Positions 18,511 through 26,295 are shown, counted from the stretch's first letter. The stretch: DNA of 64,000 nucleotides from Alistipes sp. (GCA_017629035.1 JAGBXX010000014.1:1-64000), one strand, 5' to 3'. Numbers and translations are program-made. Notes: a model not told the origin generated them from the sequence alone.

Positions 18511-19611
18511 ATGGTTAAGAGAGTAAGAGCAACAGACAGGTATCTATCGGCTGTGGCATATATCGTTGTGCTCGGCTCGCTTATATTCAACGTGATATTC
18601 TTCTCACGAGGAGGTTTTAAGGACAAGAGTAGCGACACGCCCACAGAACAAAGAGATAGCACAGAGCTCACCGAGGAGGAGCAGGTAGCCCACACCTTCG
18701 ACCCCAACACTGCAACATATAGAGATATGCGTGATGCGGGTATTCCTAAACGAATAGCCGTGAACATTATGCGCTGGAGGGAGAGTGGCAAGGTATTTCG
18801 CATCAAGGAGGATCTCGCCGTATGCTACGGCATGACCGACTCGCTATACTACGCCATCGAGCCCCTCATTGTAATAGGCAAGGAGTATCAGATAGAGCCC
18901 AAAAACTACCAGGAGAGCACAAAGAGCGAGAAGCCGAACAAGATGCGCCACGAGCTGAGAGTGGAGCTCGAGCCATTCAGCCTCGACACCGTGGGCGAGC
19001 ACTATCTTCAACTCCTGGGCTTTAGCGCCAAGGAGGCGAGCCTTGTGATTCGTTACCGTGATATGATTGGCGGATACCGCACCTTCGAGAAGTTCGACGA
19101 GTGCTACGCAGTGGATAGCATCATGGCAGAGCGCCTAAGACCCTACATTATATTTCCCGCGCAGGAGGAGAAACGAGAGCCTAAGGCCGAGGCAATTAGC
19201 TTTCCGATTGATATAAATAGTGCCGACTCCGTGACCCTTTGTGCCGTGCGTGGCATAGGCCCCAAGAGCGCCCACCAAATACTCCGATACCGAGAATTGC
19301 TCGGTGGATACCACTCTGTGGAGCAAATTTCGGAGCTTTCGGCGGTTACGACTGAAAATTTTGAGCATATTTTGCCACAAATTTGCTGTGATAGTGCTGA
19401 AATTAAAAAAATATGTATTAACTTTGCGGGCCTAAATGAGATGAAGACTCACCCATACTTGTCGAGTCGCATGCTCAAGCAAATTATTAACAAACGTGTA
19501 TTGAAAGGAGGTTGGAGTACCATTCAGGAGATGATTGATGATGACATATTTACATCGGAGGAGGCAATGCGAATTGCACCCTATCTCGATTTTGGTACAG
19601 ACTCTGAGTAG
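18511..19611 (+). CDS. Helix-hairpin-helix protein, ComEA-like
   Basis: 366 residues. One N-terminal membrane helix (YLSAVAYIVVLGSLIFNVIFF, about residues 11-31) is followed by an acidic linker and three or four helix-hairpin-helix modules: FDPNTATYRDMRDAGIPKRI, an LLGFSAKEASLVIRYRD-type module, and the best one, IDINSADSVTLCAVRGIGPK with SAHQILRYRELLGGY. HhH modules bind DNA non-specifically; single-helix forms resemble ComEA. Its specific role is unknown. It contains the sequence AAAGGAGG near 19505, an apparently fortuitous strong anti-SD match, and a possible promoter for rpsU. Confidence 0.8.
   Translation: MVKRVRATDRYLSAVAYIVVLGSLIFNVIFFSRGGFKDKSSDTPTEQRDSTELTEEEQVAHTFDPNTATYRDMRDAGIPKRIAVNIMRWRESGKVFRIKEDLAVCYGMTDSLYYAIEPLIVIGKEYQIEPKNYQESTKSEKPNKMRHELRVELEPFSLDTVGEHYLQLLGFSAKEASLVIRYRDMIGGYRTFEKFDECYAVDSIMAERLRPYIIFPAQEEKREPKAEAISFPIDINSADSVTLCAVRGIGPKSAHQILRYRELLGGYHSVEQISELSAVTTENFEHILPQICCDSAEIKKICINFAGLNEMKTHPYLSSRMLKQIINKRVLKGGWSTIQEMIDDDIFTSEEAMRIAPYLDFGTDSE
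19419..19426 (+). promoter_or_regulatory. Possible rpsU promoter -7 element inside the HhH gene
   Basis: TAACTTTG followed by CGGG matches TAnnTTTG, but no -33 TTTG is found at the right distance, and the leader would be about 320 bases. Weak. Confidence 0.25.
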
Positions 19612-19753
19612 ATACCTTACGAATATCGCCCGAGGTTGCAAGGCAGCTGGAGGCAACAAAAAGTGGGAGGCTCAACCCTAAAGGAGCAAAAGGCAGCTAT
19701 CTGCCACAAACAAAAAAAAACAAAGATTATAAATTTTAAAAAAGTATACTATT
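19612..19753 (+). promoter_or_regulatory. Structured leader upstream of rpsU
   Basis: 142 bases with two small hairpins, GTTGC/GCAAC (19635-19639 and 19653-19657) and GGCAG-CTAT-CTGCC (19692-19705), then an A-rich unstructured stretch up to the start codon. No Shine-Dalgarno sequence precedes the ATG. It could be a regulatory leader for S21; no known riboswitch is recognised. Confidence 0.35.
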
Positions 19754-19945
19754 ATGATTATCATGCCTGTTAAGGAGGGAGAGAACATCGAGCGCGCCCT
19801 CAAGAAGTTTAAGCGTAAGTATGAGCGTACTGGCGTTTTGAAGGAGCTTCGTCGTCGTCAGTACTTCACAAAGCCTTCAATCGCTAAGCGTGAGGCTATG
19901 CAGCACGCTATCTACGTAGAGCACACTTACCGTCAGGAGGAGTAG
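19754..19945 (+). CDS. rpsU: 30S ribosomal protein bS21
   Basis: 63 residues, MIIMPVKEGENIERALKKFK onward, matching Bacteroidetes bS21 in length and sequence. The start at MII is kept because family members begin with M-I-x-x-PVKEGE. The protein sits near the 16S rRNA 3' end and anti-Shine-Dalgarno region in the small subunit. A bidirectional terminator follows 20 bases after the stop. Confidence 0.96.
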   Translation: MIIMPVKEGENIERALKKFKRKYERTGVLKELRRRQYFTKPSIAKREAMQHAIYVEHTYRQEE

Positions 19946-19966
19946 TACTACTACGCTTTAAGAGAA

Positions 19967-19999
19967 AAGGTCATCCAGAGTGGATGACCTTTTTTTTAT
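19967..19999. terminator. Bidirectional terminator between rpsU and msrA
   Basis: AAGGTCATCC-agag-tGGATGACCTT with eight T on the plus side and TTTTCTC on the minus side. It serves rpsU and the convergent acetyltransferase-msrA operon. Confidence 0.92.
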
Positions 20000-20014
20000 T
20001 TATATAAATAGGTA

Positions 20015-20518
20015 CTACGCCTTGCGGGCATACTCGAACAAGAAGGCTGGCAGATGACAATAGCCCGATGGGTTCTTATCCAAGTAGTCCTGATGATACT
20101 CCTCGGCCGAGTAGAAGTTTGCAAGAGGCTCGAGCTCTACCACAATAGGTGCGCCCACCCTACTCTCCACCTCACGATACTTACCCTCGATGGCTGCTCT
20201 ATCGCCCTCGTCGACATAGTATATTCCAGTGCGATAGCGAGTGCCGACGTCATTGCCCTGACGATTGAGCGAGAGTGGGTCGATAGAGTGGAAGAAGATC
20301 TCGACAAGGCGCTCGAGCGAGAGCATCTCAGGGTCGTAGACAACCTTCACACACTCCACAAAGCCCGTAGTATCGGTATATACCTGCTCATACGAGGGGT
20401 TCTCGCCATCACCATTGGCATAGCCCACCTCGGTAGATACAACGCCACGAATCTGCTTGAGATAGTGCTCCGTACCCCAGAAGCAACCACCCGCCATATA
20501 TATCTGCTTTGTTGTCAT
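20015..20518 (-). CDS. msrA: Peptide-methionine (S)-S-oxide reductase
   Basis: 167 residues with the MsrA active site GGCFWGTEHYL (catalytic Cys12) and the family motifs GYANGDGENPSYEQV, FFHSIDP, NDVGTRYRTGIYY and EYHQDYL. It reduces methionine-S-sulfoxide in oxidised proteins. There is no fused MsrB domain and no signal peptide, so it is cytoplasmic. It lies six bases after the CatA-like gene and is co-transcribed with it. Confidence 0.97.
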   Translation of the reverse strand: MTTKQIYMAGGCFWGTEHYLKQIRGVVSTEVGYANGDGENPSYEQVYTDTTGFVECVKVVYDPEMLSLERLVEIFFHSIDPLSLNRQGNDVGTRYRTGIYYVDEGDRAAIEGKYREVESRVGAPIVVELEPLANFYSAEEYHQDYLDKNPSGYCHLPAFLFEYARKA

Positions 20519-20524
20519 AACTTG

Positions 20525-21148
20525 CTAATATTCAATACTATCAAAAATCTGCTGCAATCTATTCAAGAAGCCCGTAGATACTGGTCCATCCATCTGTGTA
20601 TGATGAAACTGGAAGGATATGGGCAACGTAGTGCGGAATAGACCCTTGCGATACTTTCCCCATACAACAAAGGGGTTGTTGTAGAAGCCTGCATAGAGGT
20701 TTACCACCGAGTCGAGCTCGCACTTTGTTAGCGCCGAGGTGCCTATGACCATATAGTCATCGCCAAGATTAAACTCCTCGTTGCTCTGAGCCACCTGGGC
20801 CGTGAGGCGAAGGTAGTCGGCAGCAAAGGTGTGTATATCCTGCGAGAAGGGGATGTCGCAGGTAACAATATCGCCCGAAGGTGTCATAACAATGGTATTC
20901 ACTGCCAGATTATCGAACTGCATAAGTTTGTCGCCCACGGGCAACATATAGAACTCCTCGAAGTCACTTGCCGCACGTACTATGGCGTAGCACATAAGCA
21001 TATTGAGTTTCAGGCCCTTGCGGCGTGCCAGACGTCGAAGATGGGTGATATCGAAGCTCTTGGTCATCGTGACCATAGGCATTGGTGAGCGCATCCAGAG
21101 CTCAAAGGCCTTGGCACGATTAGTATCCTTAGGGTTTACCTCTCTCAT
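20525..21148 (-). CDS. CatA-like O-acetyltransferase
   Basis: 207 residues, the size of a chloramphenicol acetyltransferase subunit. The active-site motif HHxxxDG is present near the C-terminus (FQFHHTQMDG); the N-terminal part has FELWMRSPMPMVTMT and LNMLMCYAIVRA as in 'CatA-like O-acetyltransferase' proteins of Bacteroidetes. Such chromosomal homologues usually act on unknown small molecules; resistance should not be assumed. It shares a promoter and operon with msrA. Confidence 0.82.
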   Translation of the reverse strand: MREVNPKDTNRAKAFELWMRSPMPMVTMTKSFDITHLRRLARRKGLKLNMLMCYAIVRAASDFEEFYMLPVGDKLMQFDNLAVNTIVMTPSGDIVTCDIPFSQDIHTFAADYLRLTAQVAQSNEEFNLGDDYMVIGTSALTKCELDSVVNLYAGFYNNPFVVWGKYRKGLFRTTLPISFQFHHTQMDGPVSTGFLNRLQQIFDSIEY

Positions 21149-21171
21149 AGTTGGAAATATAGGTTATAATG

Positions 21172-21203
21172 CAAAGATAGGAATAATGGCGCAAAAAGGC
21201 AAA
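21172..21203 (-). promoter_or_regulatory. Promoter of the CatA-like / msrA operon
   Basis: On the minus strand TTTG (21203-21200), 20 bases, TATCTTTG (21179-21172). The leader would be about 17 bases. Confidence 0.72.
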
Positions 21204-21235
21204 AAAATAGAGGCCACCACTACTGGTAGCCTCCA
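21201..21235 (-). terminator. Terminator of rpsT
   Basis: GAGGC-t-ACC / GGT-g-GCCTC stem (21210-21233) followed on the minus strand by seven T. Its A/T tract overlaps the -33 region of the msrA operon promoter. Confidence 0.8.
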
Positions 21236-21257
21236 AACTTCTGTCTTACAAGAGAGA

Positions 21258-21509
21258 TTACAATGCGTTAACGTGCAAAGCAAGTGAGCTCTTGAGGTTA
21301 GCAGCCTTGTTCTTGTGGATGATGTTAGTCTTAGCCAACTTGTCCAACATTGAGCTTACCTTTGGAAGCAATGCCTCAGCAGCAGAACGCTCTGTAGTGT
21401 TGCGCAATGCCTTAACAGCGTTACGAGTAGTCTTGTGATAAAGACGGTTGTGAGCACGCTTTGTTGCAGTCTGACGAATTCTCTTCTTTGATGACTTGTG
21501 ATTTGCCAT
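21258..21509 (-). CDS. rpsT: 30S ribosomal protein bS20
   Basis: 83 residues starting [20 protein letters not shown], typical for bS20. An in-frame ATG 75 bases upstream would add a Lys-rich tail not found in the family, so the ATG at 21509 is taken. It is a primary 16S rRNA-binding protein of the 30S body. It lies downstream of tRNA-Glu on the same strand and may be co-transcribed with it. Confidence 0.95.
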   Translation of the reverse strand: MANHKSSKKRIRQTATKRAHNRLYHKTTRNAVKALRNTTERSAAEALLPKVSSMLDKLAKTNIIHKNKAANLKSSLALHVNAL

Positions 21510-21697
21510 AGCTTTAAAAAATTTCTTTTTATTTTTTACTTTTAATGTTTCCTTTGTTTTCCCGACTCTTCGCACTGTGTGCACCCTTGTCGGAGGGTAT
21601 AATCAACGGCCGTAGCCGCTTTCGGATAGGCTCGAGGCCCGCTCCTAAAAACTATTCTAACCGCAAGCACCACGCCATCAGCGTGACACTCCAAGTG

Positions 21698-21769
21698 TAG
21701 TCCGTACGAGAGTCGAACTCGTCTTTCAAGAATGAAAATCTTGTGTCCTAACCGATAGACGAACGGACC
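21698..21769 (-). tRNA. tRNA-Glu (UUC)
   Basis: Complete cloverleaf on the minus strand, acceptor GGTCCGT / ACGGACT with a G-U first pair, anticodon stem CAAGA/TCTTG with loop TTTTCAT giving anticodon TTC, and T loop GTTCGACTC. CCA is not encoded. It has its own consensus promoter. Confidence 0.93.
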
Positions 21770-21810
21770 TTACCACTAATCGCCACTTTTCAGTGAGCAA
21801 TTTAGCGGTG

Positions 21811-21841
21811 CAAAAGTACGAAAAAAAAATCTATCTGCAAA
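21811..21841 (-). promoter_or_regulatory. Promoter of tRNA-Glu
   Basis: Minus strand TTTG (21841-21838), 19 bases, TACTTTTG (21818-21811), about 42 bases before the tRNA. Confidence 0.72.
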
Positions 21842-22044
21842 ACATTTATTAAAAAATATATAGCTTTATACGTTTATGTGGTGATTAACACCCATTTAGC
21901 GCCTATTTAGCGCGGTGCTCCAGAGCCTCAAATAAGGTCTAAAAACAGCATTTTCAACCATGCAAAAAAGAAGCCGACTTCTGGAGTGAGTATACCGAAG
22001 ATATCTTAGATGGTGAATTCTAAGAGTGAGGTATATAACAAGAA
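21842..22044. other. Gene-free stretch between tRNA-Glu promoter and ABC operon terminator
   Basis: AT-rich sequence with a short direct repeat (two copies of atttagcgc near 21895-21912). No gene or RNA is recognised. Confidence 0.4.
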
Positions 22045-22088
22045 AAAGAGATGCAAAGAGCAAGACCCTTTGCATCTCTTTTTTTTTG
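22045..22088. terminator. Strong terminator after the ABC importer operon
   Basis: AAAGAGATGCAAAG (22045-22058) and CTTTGCATCTCTTT (22068-22081) form a 14-bp perfect stem with T-rich tails on both strands, just past the stop of the minus-strand ATPase gene. Confidence 0.92.
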
Positions 22089-22095
22089 GCGGCTA

Positions 22096-22854
22096 TCACT
22101 TTCGTAGACGAATGGAGCGTGTTGCAGCGTCGAACGAGATATGCTCGCTATCGAACAGTCGCTCTATATCGCCCGAGGATATCATCTCCTGCGTTGTGCG
22201 GTGCACAAGCTGCGGCGTGTCGACAAGGGCAATAGTATCGGCAAGCGAGAGGGCGATATCGAGCTCGTGTGTAGAGAAGATGATGCACTTATTCTCGTTG
22301 TGCGCAAGCTCGGCAAGCAGACGGCAGAGCTCGTATCTATTCGGAAGGTCGAGGAACGAGGTAGGCTCGTCGAGCAAGATCACGGGGGTATCCTGGGCCA
22401 GAGCACGGGCAATCATAACCCTCTGGCACTCTCCATCCGAGAGTGTGTCGACGCTACGGTCTGCCAGATGCTCAACACCCGCCACCTTGATAGCATGACG
22501 CACCACAGCCTCATCATCAGCACTCAGGCGTCCCATCCAGTCGGTATAGGGCGAGCGGCCGATAGCTACAATATCGTAGACGCTGAGTGCCTCGACATCT
22601 ATGCGCTCGGTATTCACAAAGGCTACCCTACGTGCCAGCTGCTCAGAGCTTAGGCCACGAAGATCCTCGCCACCTATATATATATCGCCACCCTGGGGCT
22701 TGCCAAGCGAGGCGATAGCACGCAGCAGCGTACTCTTACCCGTACCATTGCGGCCAAGAAGAGCCGTAATCCTTCCACGCTCAAAACGTGTGGATGCACT
22801 CTCGATAAGCGTTCGAGAGCCAAAGCCGAGTGTTATGTCACGAAGCTCTATCAT
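22096..22854 (-). CDS. ABC importer ATPase, FecE/BtuD-type
   Basis: 252 residues: Walker A LLGRNGTGKSTLL (near residues 33-45), signature LSDGECQRVMIARAL, Walker B PVILLDEPTSFLD and H-loop FSTHELD. It energises the import of iron-siderophore, heme or cobalamin with the permease and binding protein of the same operon. Two sites differ from textbook ABC proteins: the Q-loop glutamine position reads VAFVNTERI, and the signature is LSDGE rather than LSGGQ. Its start overlaps the permease stop by four bases, so translation is coupled. Confidence 0.93.
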   Translation of the reverse strand: MIELRDITLGFGSRTLIESASTRFERGRITALLGRNGTGKSTLLRAIASLGKPQGGDIYIGGEDLRGLSSEQLARRVAFVNTERIDVEALSVYDIVAIGRSPYTDWMGRLSADDEAVVRHAIKVAGVEHLADRSVDTLSDGECQRVMIARALAQDTPVILLDEPTSFLDLPNRYELCRLLAELAHNENKCIIFSTHELDIALSLADTIALVDTPQLVHRTTQEMISSGDIERLFDSEHISFDAATRSIRLRK

Positions 22855-23873
22855 TGGCGGTTACGGTTACGCAGTACAACAAATATGATGATTGGCACAC
22901 CGAGGAGTGCGGTTATAGTATTCACAGGTAACACCACGCTACTATGTGCCACAAGGTCGGCAACAAAGGAGCAGAGCACCATAGAGAGCGCACCCCACAA
23001 CATCGCCGCAGGCATAAGCACACGGTGGTCTGCCGTGCGGAAGGTTATGCGTGCAAGGTGTGGCATGGCAAGGCCGATAAAGCCGATTGGGCCACAAAAG
23101 GCGGTGACACTACCTGCAAGAAGCGTAGTTGAGAGGAAGATGATGAGTCGTGAGCGGTTGATGTTTAGTCCCATGGTGCGGGCATAATTCTCGCCAAGGA
23201 GCAACATGTTGAGTGGCTTGATAGCAACAACCGAGAGCACAACGCCCACAACAACAGCAGGTAGGAGTATGGCAAGGTCATCGAGCGTGACGGTCGAGAG
23301 CGAGCCCATGGTCCACACAACAAAGGCCTTGAGCGACTCCTCGCTACCCACATATTGCAGCACGCCCACAATGGCCGAAATAGCCGAGCCAAGCATCATG
23401 CCGATAATGAGTATCACGTTGATATTCTTTATCTTGCGTGAGAGCATCATCACAAGCATGAGTATCGCCGCAGAGCCTATCCACGCCATACCCGTGAGGC
23501 CGAGGCGCATGAATAGCGAGCCAGAGATCATGCCCAACATAGGCATAGCAAGTGTAAAGAGCGCCACGCCAAGGCTGGCACCCGAGCTTATGCCGAGGAC
23601 GTATGGTCCTGCAAGGGGGTTGCGGAAGAGTGTCTGCATCTGAAGTCCGCTAACTGAGAGGGCGACACCCGAGAGTATGGCAACGATGATCTTAGGAAGA
23701 CGTAGGTCGCAGATAATCTTTATATAGTTTGCATTTGTCGACTCACCAACGAGCACCGCCCACACCTCGCCAAGAGGTATACGTGTGGTACCCAGCAGCA
23801 GGTCGCCAAAGGCAAAGCCCAGGAGCGCCACCGAGATAAGCACAAAGAGTAATGTATGTAATCTTCGCTGCAT
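22851..23873 (-). CDS. ABC importer permease, FecCD/BtuC-type
   Basis: 340 residues with about ten hydrophobic helices and FecCD family motifs (IRLP-type RLPKIIVAILSGVALSVSG, QTLFRNPLAGPYVLGISSGA, GPIGFIGLAMPHLAR). It forms the inner-membrane channel of a class II importer for iron-siderophore, heme or vitamin B12. It lies seven bases after the binding-protein gene and overlaps the ATPase gene by four bases. Confidence 0.95.
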   Translation of the reverse strand: MQRRLHTLLFVLISVALLGFAFGDLLLGTTRIPLGEVWAVLVGESTNANYIKIICDLRLPKIIVAILSGVALSVSGLQMQTLFRNPLAGPYVLGISSGASLGVALFTLAMPMLGMISGSLFMRLGLTGMAWIGSAAILMLVMMLSRKIKNINVILIIGMMLGSAISAIVGVLQYVGSEESLKAFVVWTMGSLSTVTLDDLAILLPAVVVGVVLSVVAIKPLNMLLLGENYARTMGLNINRSRLIIFLSTTLLAGSVTAFCGPIGFIGLAMPHLARITFRTADHRVLMPAAMLWGALSMVLCSFVADLVAHSSVVLPVNTITALLGVPIIIFVVLRNRNRQ

Positions 23874-23880
23874 CAGCCCA

Positions 23881-25011
23881 TTAGTTTAGTTTACGATGAT
23901 AATAGAGGCTATCGCTCTTGCCACGCATAATATCGGCAATGTCACGTAGCACAACATCGGGGCGCACAATGGCACTCTCCCAGAAGTCGCTGCCACCACC
24001 CTCGCCACGACGGCGGTTGTTGTTATATACCTGGCCACGAACAACGACATCCATCTTGGCAAATAGTGGTGCCGAGCTACGCACCTCATCCAGCGTGATG
24101 CACTGACCCACGTTGAGCCAGATATCAGCCTCGGAAACAAGTGCTACGGCCTCCTCAAGGCTTATGCCCTTGGAGCCCGAGGTTGGGTTCTTGCCAGAGT
24201 ATATATACTCGCCCCCAGCATCGCTTATAAGGCGCACCATGTAGCTATCGTCCGAGGGCATATACCACACATCCTGATACGGAAGGTTGAGCATCACACG
24301 AGGTGGCTCTGCTGCATGCACAACACTCTGACGCACAGCCTCGTATCGCTCCTCAATGCCCGCAAATACCTCCTCGCCACGCTCCCTGCAGCCCATAATC
24401 TCGGCCATGGCAACAACCCACTCAGCCTTACCCAAGGGTGACTGCTCGGTATAATCTCCAAAATAGATATATGGGATATCCAGATCACGCAGCTTGGCCG
24501 TAACGGCGCTATTCTCGGCCGAGACACCATACAAAATCACCAGGTCGGCCTCGAGCAACAACATCTGCTCATAGTCCAGCGAGCTGTCGTAGCCTACATC
24601 CTTTATCTCGGGGTTGTTTCGCACACGCTCGTTCATGACATACTGCTTACCCGAGACACCCACGATTTTGTCGGCAAGATCGAGGATGTCGAGCATGGCA
24701 ATATGGCTCGTAGACATGCAGACCACACGCTCCGCAGCACCGACAATATAGCGACCATTGTAGCCTCGTGCAGCCTCCTCGCTACTGAATATTGCAAGGG
24801 TCTGCTCCTCGAGATTTTCGCCCTGCCAGGGACGTGTCACACGCAGCAGTTTATTACCCTCAAAATCGGCCAAAATTGCGAAACCTGAGGCATGTTTTGG
24901 AGCATATTCCATGGCCGTAAAACGGTCATTTTCGGCACCATTTTTAGCCATGCAACCCACAGATATAGAGGCAATTAATACCACTACACATATATGTATA
25001 AAGTATCTCAT
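23881..25011 (-). CDS. Substrate-binding lipoprotein, FecB/BtuF-type
   Basis: 376 residues with a lipoprotein signal (MRYFIHICVVVLIASISVGC, lipobox cysteine 20) and a type III periplasmic-binding fold: VVCMSTSHIAMLDILDLADKI, then DVGYDSSLDYEQMLLLEADL. It delivers metal chelate or cobalamin to the FecCD permease. The C-terminal region has GKNPTSGSKGISLEEAVALV and a histidine/arginine-rich end. No TonB receptor is adjacent, so the substrate is open. The promoter -7 element ends only four bases before the start codon, so the mRNA may be leaderless. Confidence 0.93.
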   Translation of the reverse strand: MRYFIHICVVVLIASISVGCMAKNGAENDRFTAMEYAPKHASGFAILADFEGNKLLRVTRPWQGENLEEQTLAIFSSEEAARGYNGRYIVGAAERVVCMSTSHIAMLDILDLADKIVGVSGKQYVMNERVRNNPEIKDVGYDSSLDYEQMLLLEADLVILYGVSAENSAVTAKLRDLDIPYIYFGDYTEQSPLGKAEWVVAMAEIMGCRERGEEVFAGIEERYEAVRQSVVHAAEPPRVMLNLPYQDVWYMPSDDSYMVRLISDAGGEYIYSGKNPTSGSKGISLEEAVALVSEADIWLNVGQCITLDEVRSSAPLFAKMDVVVRGQVYNNNRRRGEGGGSDFWESAIVRPDVVLRDIADIMRGKSDSLYYHRKLN

Positions 25012-25015
25012 GATG

Positions 25016-25023
25016 CAAAGTTA
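25016..25023 (-). promoter_or_regulatory. -7 element of the ABC importer operon
   Basis: TAACTTTG on the minus strand, four bases upstream of the ATG at 25011. The -33 box is poor. A promoter here implies a leaderless or near-leaderless transcript. Confidence 0.45.
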
Positions 25024-25041
25024 CATTTTTTTTACATTTAT

Positions 25042-25074
25042 TTTGCACAAATCAAAAAAATATTACTATCTTTG
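25042..25074 (+). promoter_or_regulatory. Promoter of tRNA-Pro
   Basis: TTTG (25042-25045), 21 bases, TATCTTTG (25067-25074), then 18 bases to the tRNA 5' end. Confidence 0.75.
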
Positions 25075-25092
25075 CACCGCAAAAATTTAGCT

Positions 25093-25167
25093 CGGGATGT
25101 AGCTCAGCCCGGTTAGAGTACACGTCTGGGGGGCGTGTTGTCGCAAGTTCGAATCTTGTCATCCCGA
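25093..25167 (+). tRNA. tRNA-Pro (GGG)
   Basis: Cloverleaf with acceptor CGGGATG / CATCCCG, D arm GCTC/GAGT, anticodon stem CACGT/GCGTG with loop CTGGGGG giving anticodon GGG, and T arm GCAAG-TTCGAAT-CTTGT. CCA is not encoded. Its last 16 bases are repeated downstream as part of a tandem array. Confidence 0.94.
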
Positions 25168-25687
25168 CAACGCTGAGTAAGCCAAGATCTCAATCATTGA
25201 TTGGGATCTTTTTTTGTTATCTATACTCACAGTGCTTGCACTAGGGAGGATAGGTGGCAAAAAAGGGACATGTTAATGGACTTGGGTTACTCGGCGTTGT
25301 GCAACCCATAAAGGGGCCCACCAAGATGGGCGTTAAGCGAAGCAGACCACAGTCTGCGGAGTAGCCAATCTTGTCATCCCGACAACGCTGAGTAAGCCAA
25401 GATCTCAATCATTGATTGGGATCTTTTTTTGTTATCTATACTCACGGTGCTTGCACCAGGGAAGATAGGTGGCAAAAAAGGGACATGTCAATGGACTTAG
25501 GTTACTCGGCGTTGTGCAACCCATAAAGGGCCCACCAAGATGGGCGTTAAGCGGAGCAGACCTCAGTCTGCGGAGTAGCCAATCTTGTCATCCCGACAAC
25601 GCTGAGTAAGCCAAGATCTCAATCATCGATTGGGATCTTTTTTTGTTATCTATACTCACGGTGCTTGCACCAGGGAGGATAGGTGGT
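25152..25687. repeat. Tandem repeat array carrying the tRNA-Pro 3' end and terminator (2.5 copies)
   Basis: Three copies begin with the tRNA-Pro 3' end (AATCTTGTCATCCCGA) at 25152, 25367 and 25581; the first two units are 215 and 214 bases and the third stops after about 107. Each carries the Rho-independent hairpin AAGATC..GATCTT plus T7. The two full units also share GCCCA-ccaaga-TGGGC and GCAGAC-nnnn-GTCTGC hairpins. The copies differ by only a few bases, mostly in loops. The second and third copies contain only the 3' remnant of the tRNA. Confidence 0.9.
25184..25215 (+). terminator. Terminator of tRNA-Pro (copy 1)
   Basis: AAGATCTCAATC-att-GATTGGGATCTT stem with one G-U pair, then seven T. 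The same hairpin recurs at about 25399-25430 and 25613-25644 in the repeat copies. Confidence 0.88.
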
Positions 25688-25945
25688 AAAAAAAAATAGA
25701 AAAAAAGAGTAAAACTAATCTATAAGTAGCAGGCCCTCGTATCGAAATTTCAACCTATTTACTCACAATTTAGGGCTGTCGTCATGCTATTATATGGATT
25801 AAAAAGGCTGTAAACTACACTTTTACACCACAGCAAAACATAGCCATCTGAGGGCCATTTGGCATAAAATAGGGTGAATTTGCATGATAAACATGGGGAA
25901 ATTTCGGCTTTTCATTATAAAAATCCAAAAAAATCAATGCTCAAT
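25688..25945. other. Gene-free stretch before the CotH promoter
   Basis: AT-rich non-coding DNA. A 7-bp inverted repeat GGCCCTC (25732) / GAGGGCC (25850) spans it. No gene is seen. Confidence 0.4.
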
Positions 25946-25976
25946 TTTGGAAATTCAGAACAATTTGGTATATTTG
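25946..25976 (+). promoter_or_regulatory. Promoter of the CotH-like gene
   Basis: TTTG (25946-25949), 19 bases, TATATTTG (25969-25976): exact consensus. The gene starts at 26296, so the leader is about 310 bases. Confidence 0.72.
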
Positions 25977-25977
25977 C

Positions 25978-26295
25978 ATTACCGATGAATGGTAATATTT
26001 CGGCGACGAACGGCAAAGATACAAAGACGAGGGTGTGAAATTAATAACACAACAACAGCCGTCATGTTCCGAAATAGACATTTTAATGAAAAAATAGAGT
26101 TCAAACAGAGCTATTACCGAATGGTATTTTTCGCATCCAAAGCGGTGGAAAAATCGCACAAAAATGGATGCGAGATATTTGTTTTTTTAAGCGTAGGGCT
26201 ACGAACGCATAAATGCATATTAATTCATAGAATATACAGAACACACAAATTTATACATTAACCAACTTTATTATTAACCCTTAAACTAGACTATT
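25978..26295 (+). promoter_or_regulatory. Long 5' leader of the CotH-like gene
   Basis: A roughly 310-base untranslated region. Its 5' end can fold as ATTACC / GGTAAT (25979-25996), and a perfect 8-bp stem TCGCATCC (26131-26138) / GGATGCGA (26166-26173) lies in the middle. The 90-codon open frame in it (25989-26261) has no homology I recognise and a basic, unnatural composition, so I treat it as non-coding. Confidence 0.4.

Noticed and set aside
19502-19512. Strong Shine-Dalgarno sequence for a hidden gene inside the HhH gene
   Set aside because: AAAGGAGG is present but no start codon with a plausible reading frame follows at the right distance.
20525-21148. Chloramphenicol resistance gene
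   Set aside because: The CatA-like fold and HHxxxDG motif are present, but it sits in a chromosomal operon with msrA and such homologues are usually not resistance enzymes.
25152-25687. CRISPR-like array
   Set aside because: Units are 214-215 bases with no short direct repeats separated by unique spacers, and no cas genes are present; it is a tandem duplication of the tRNA 3' region.
25989-26261. Possible 90-residue gene upstream of the CotH-like gene
   Set aside because: Basic, unlikely composition, no recognisable family and it lies in a hairpin-containing leader just after the promoter.
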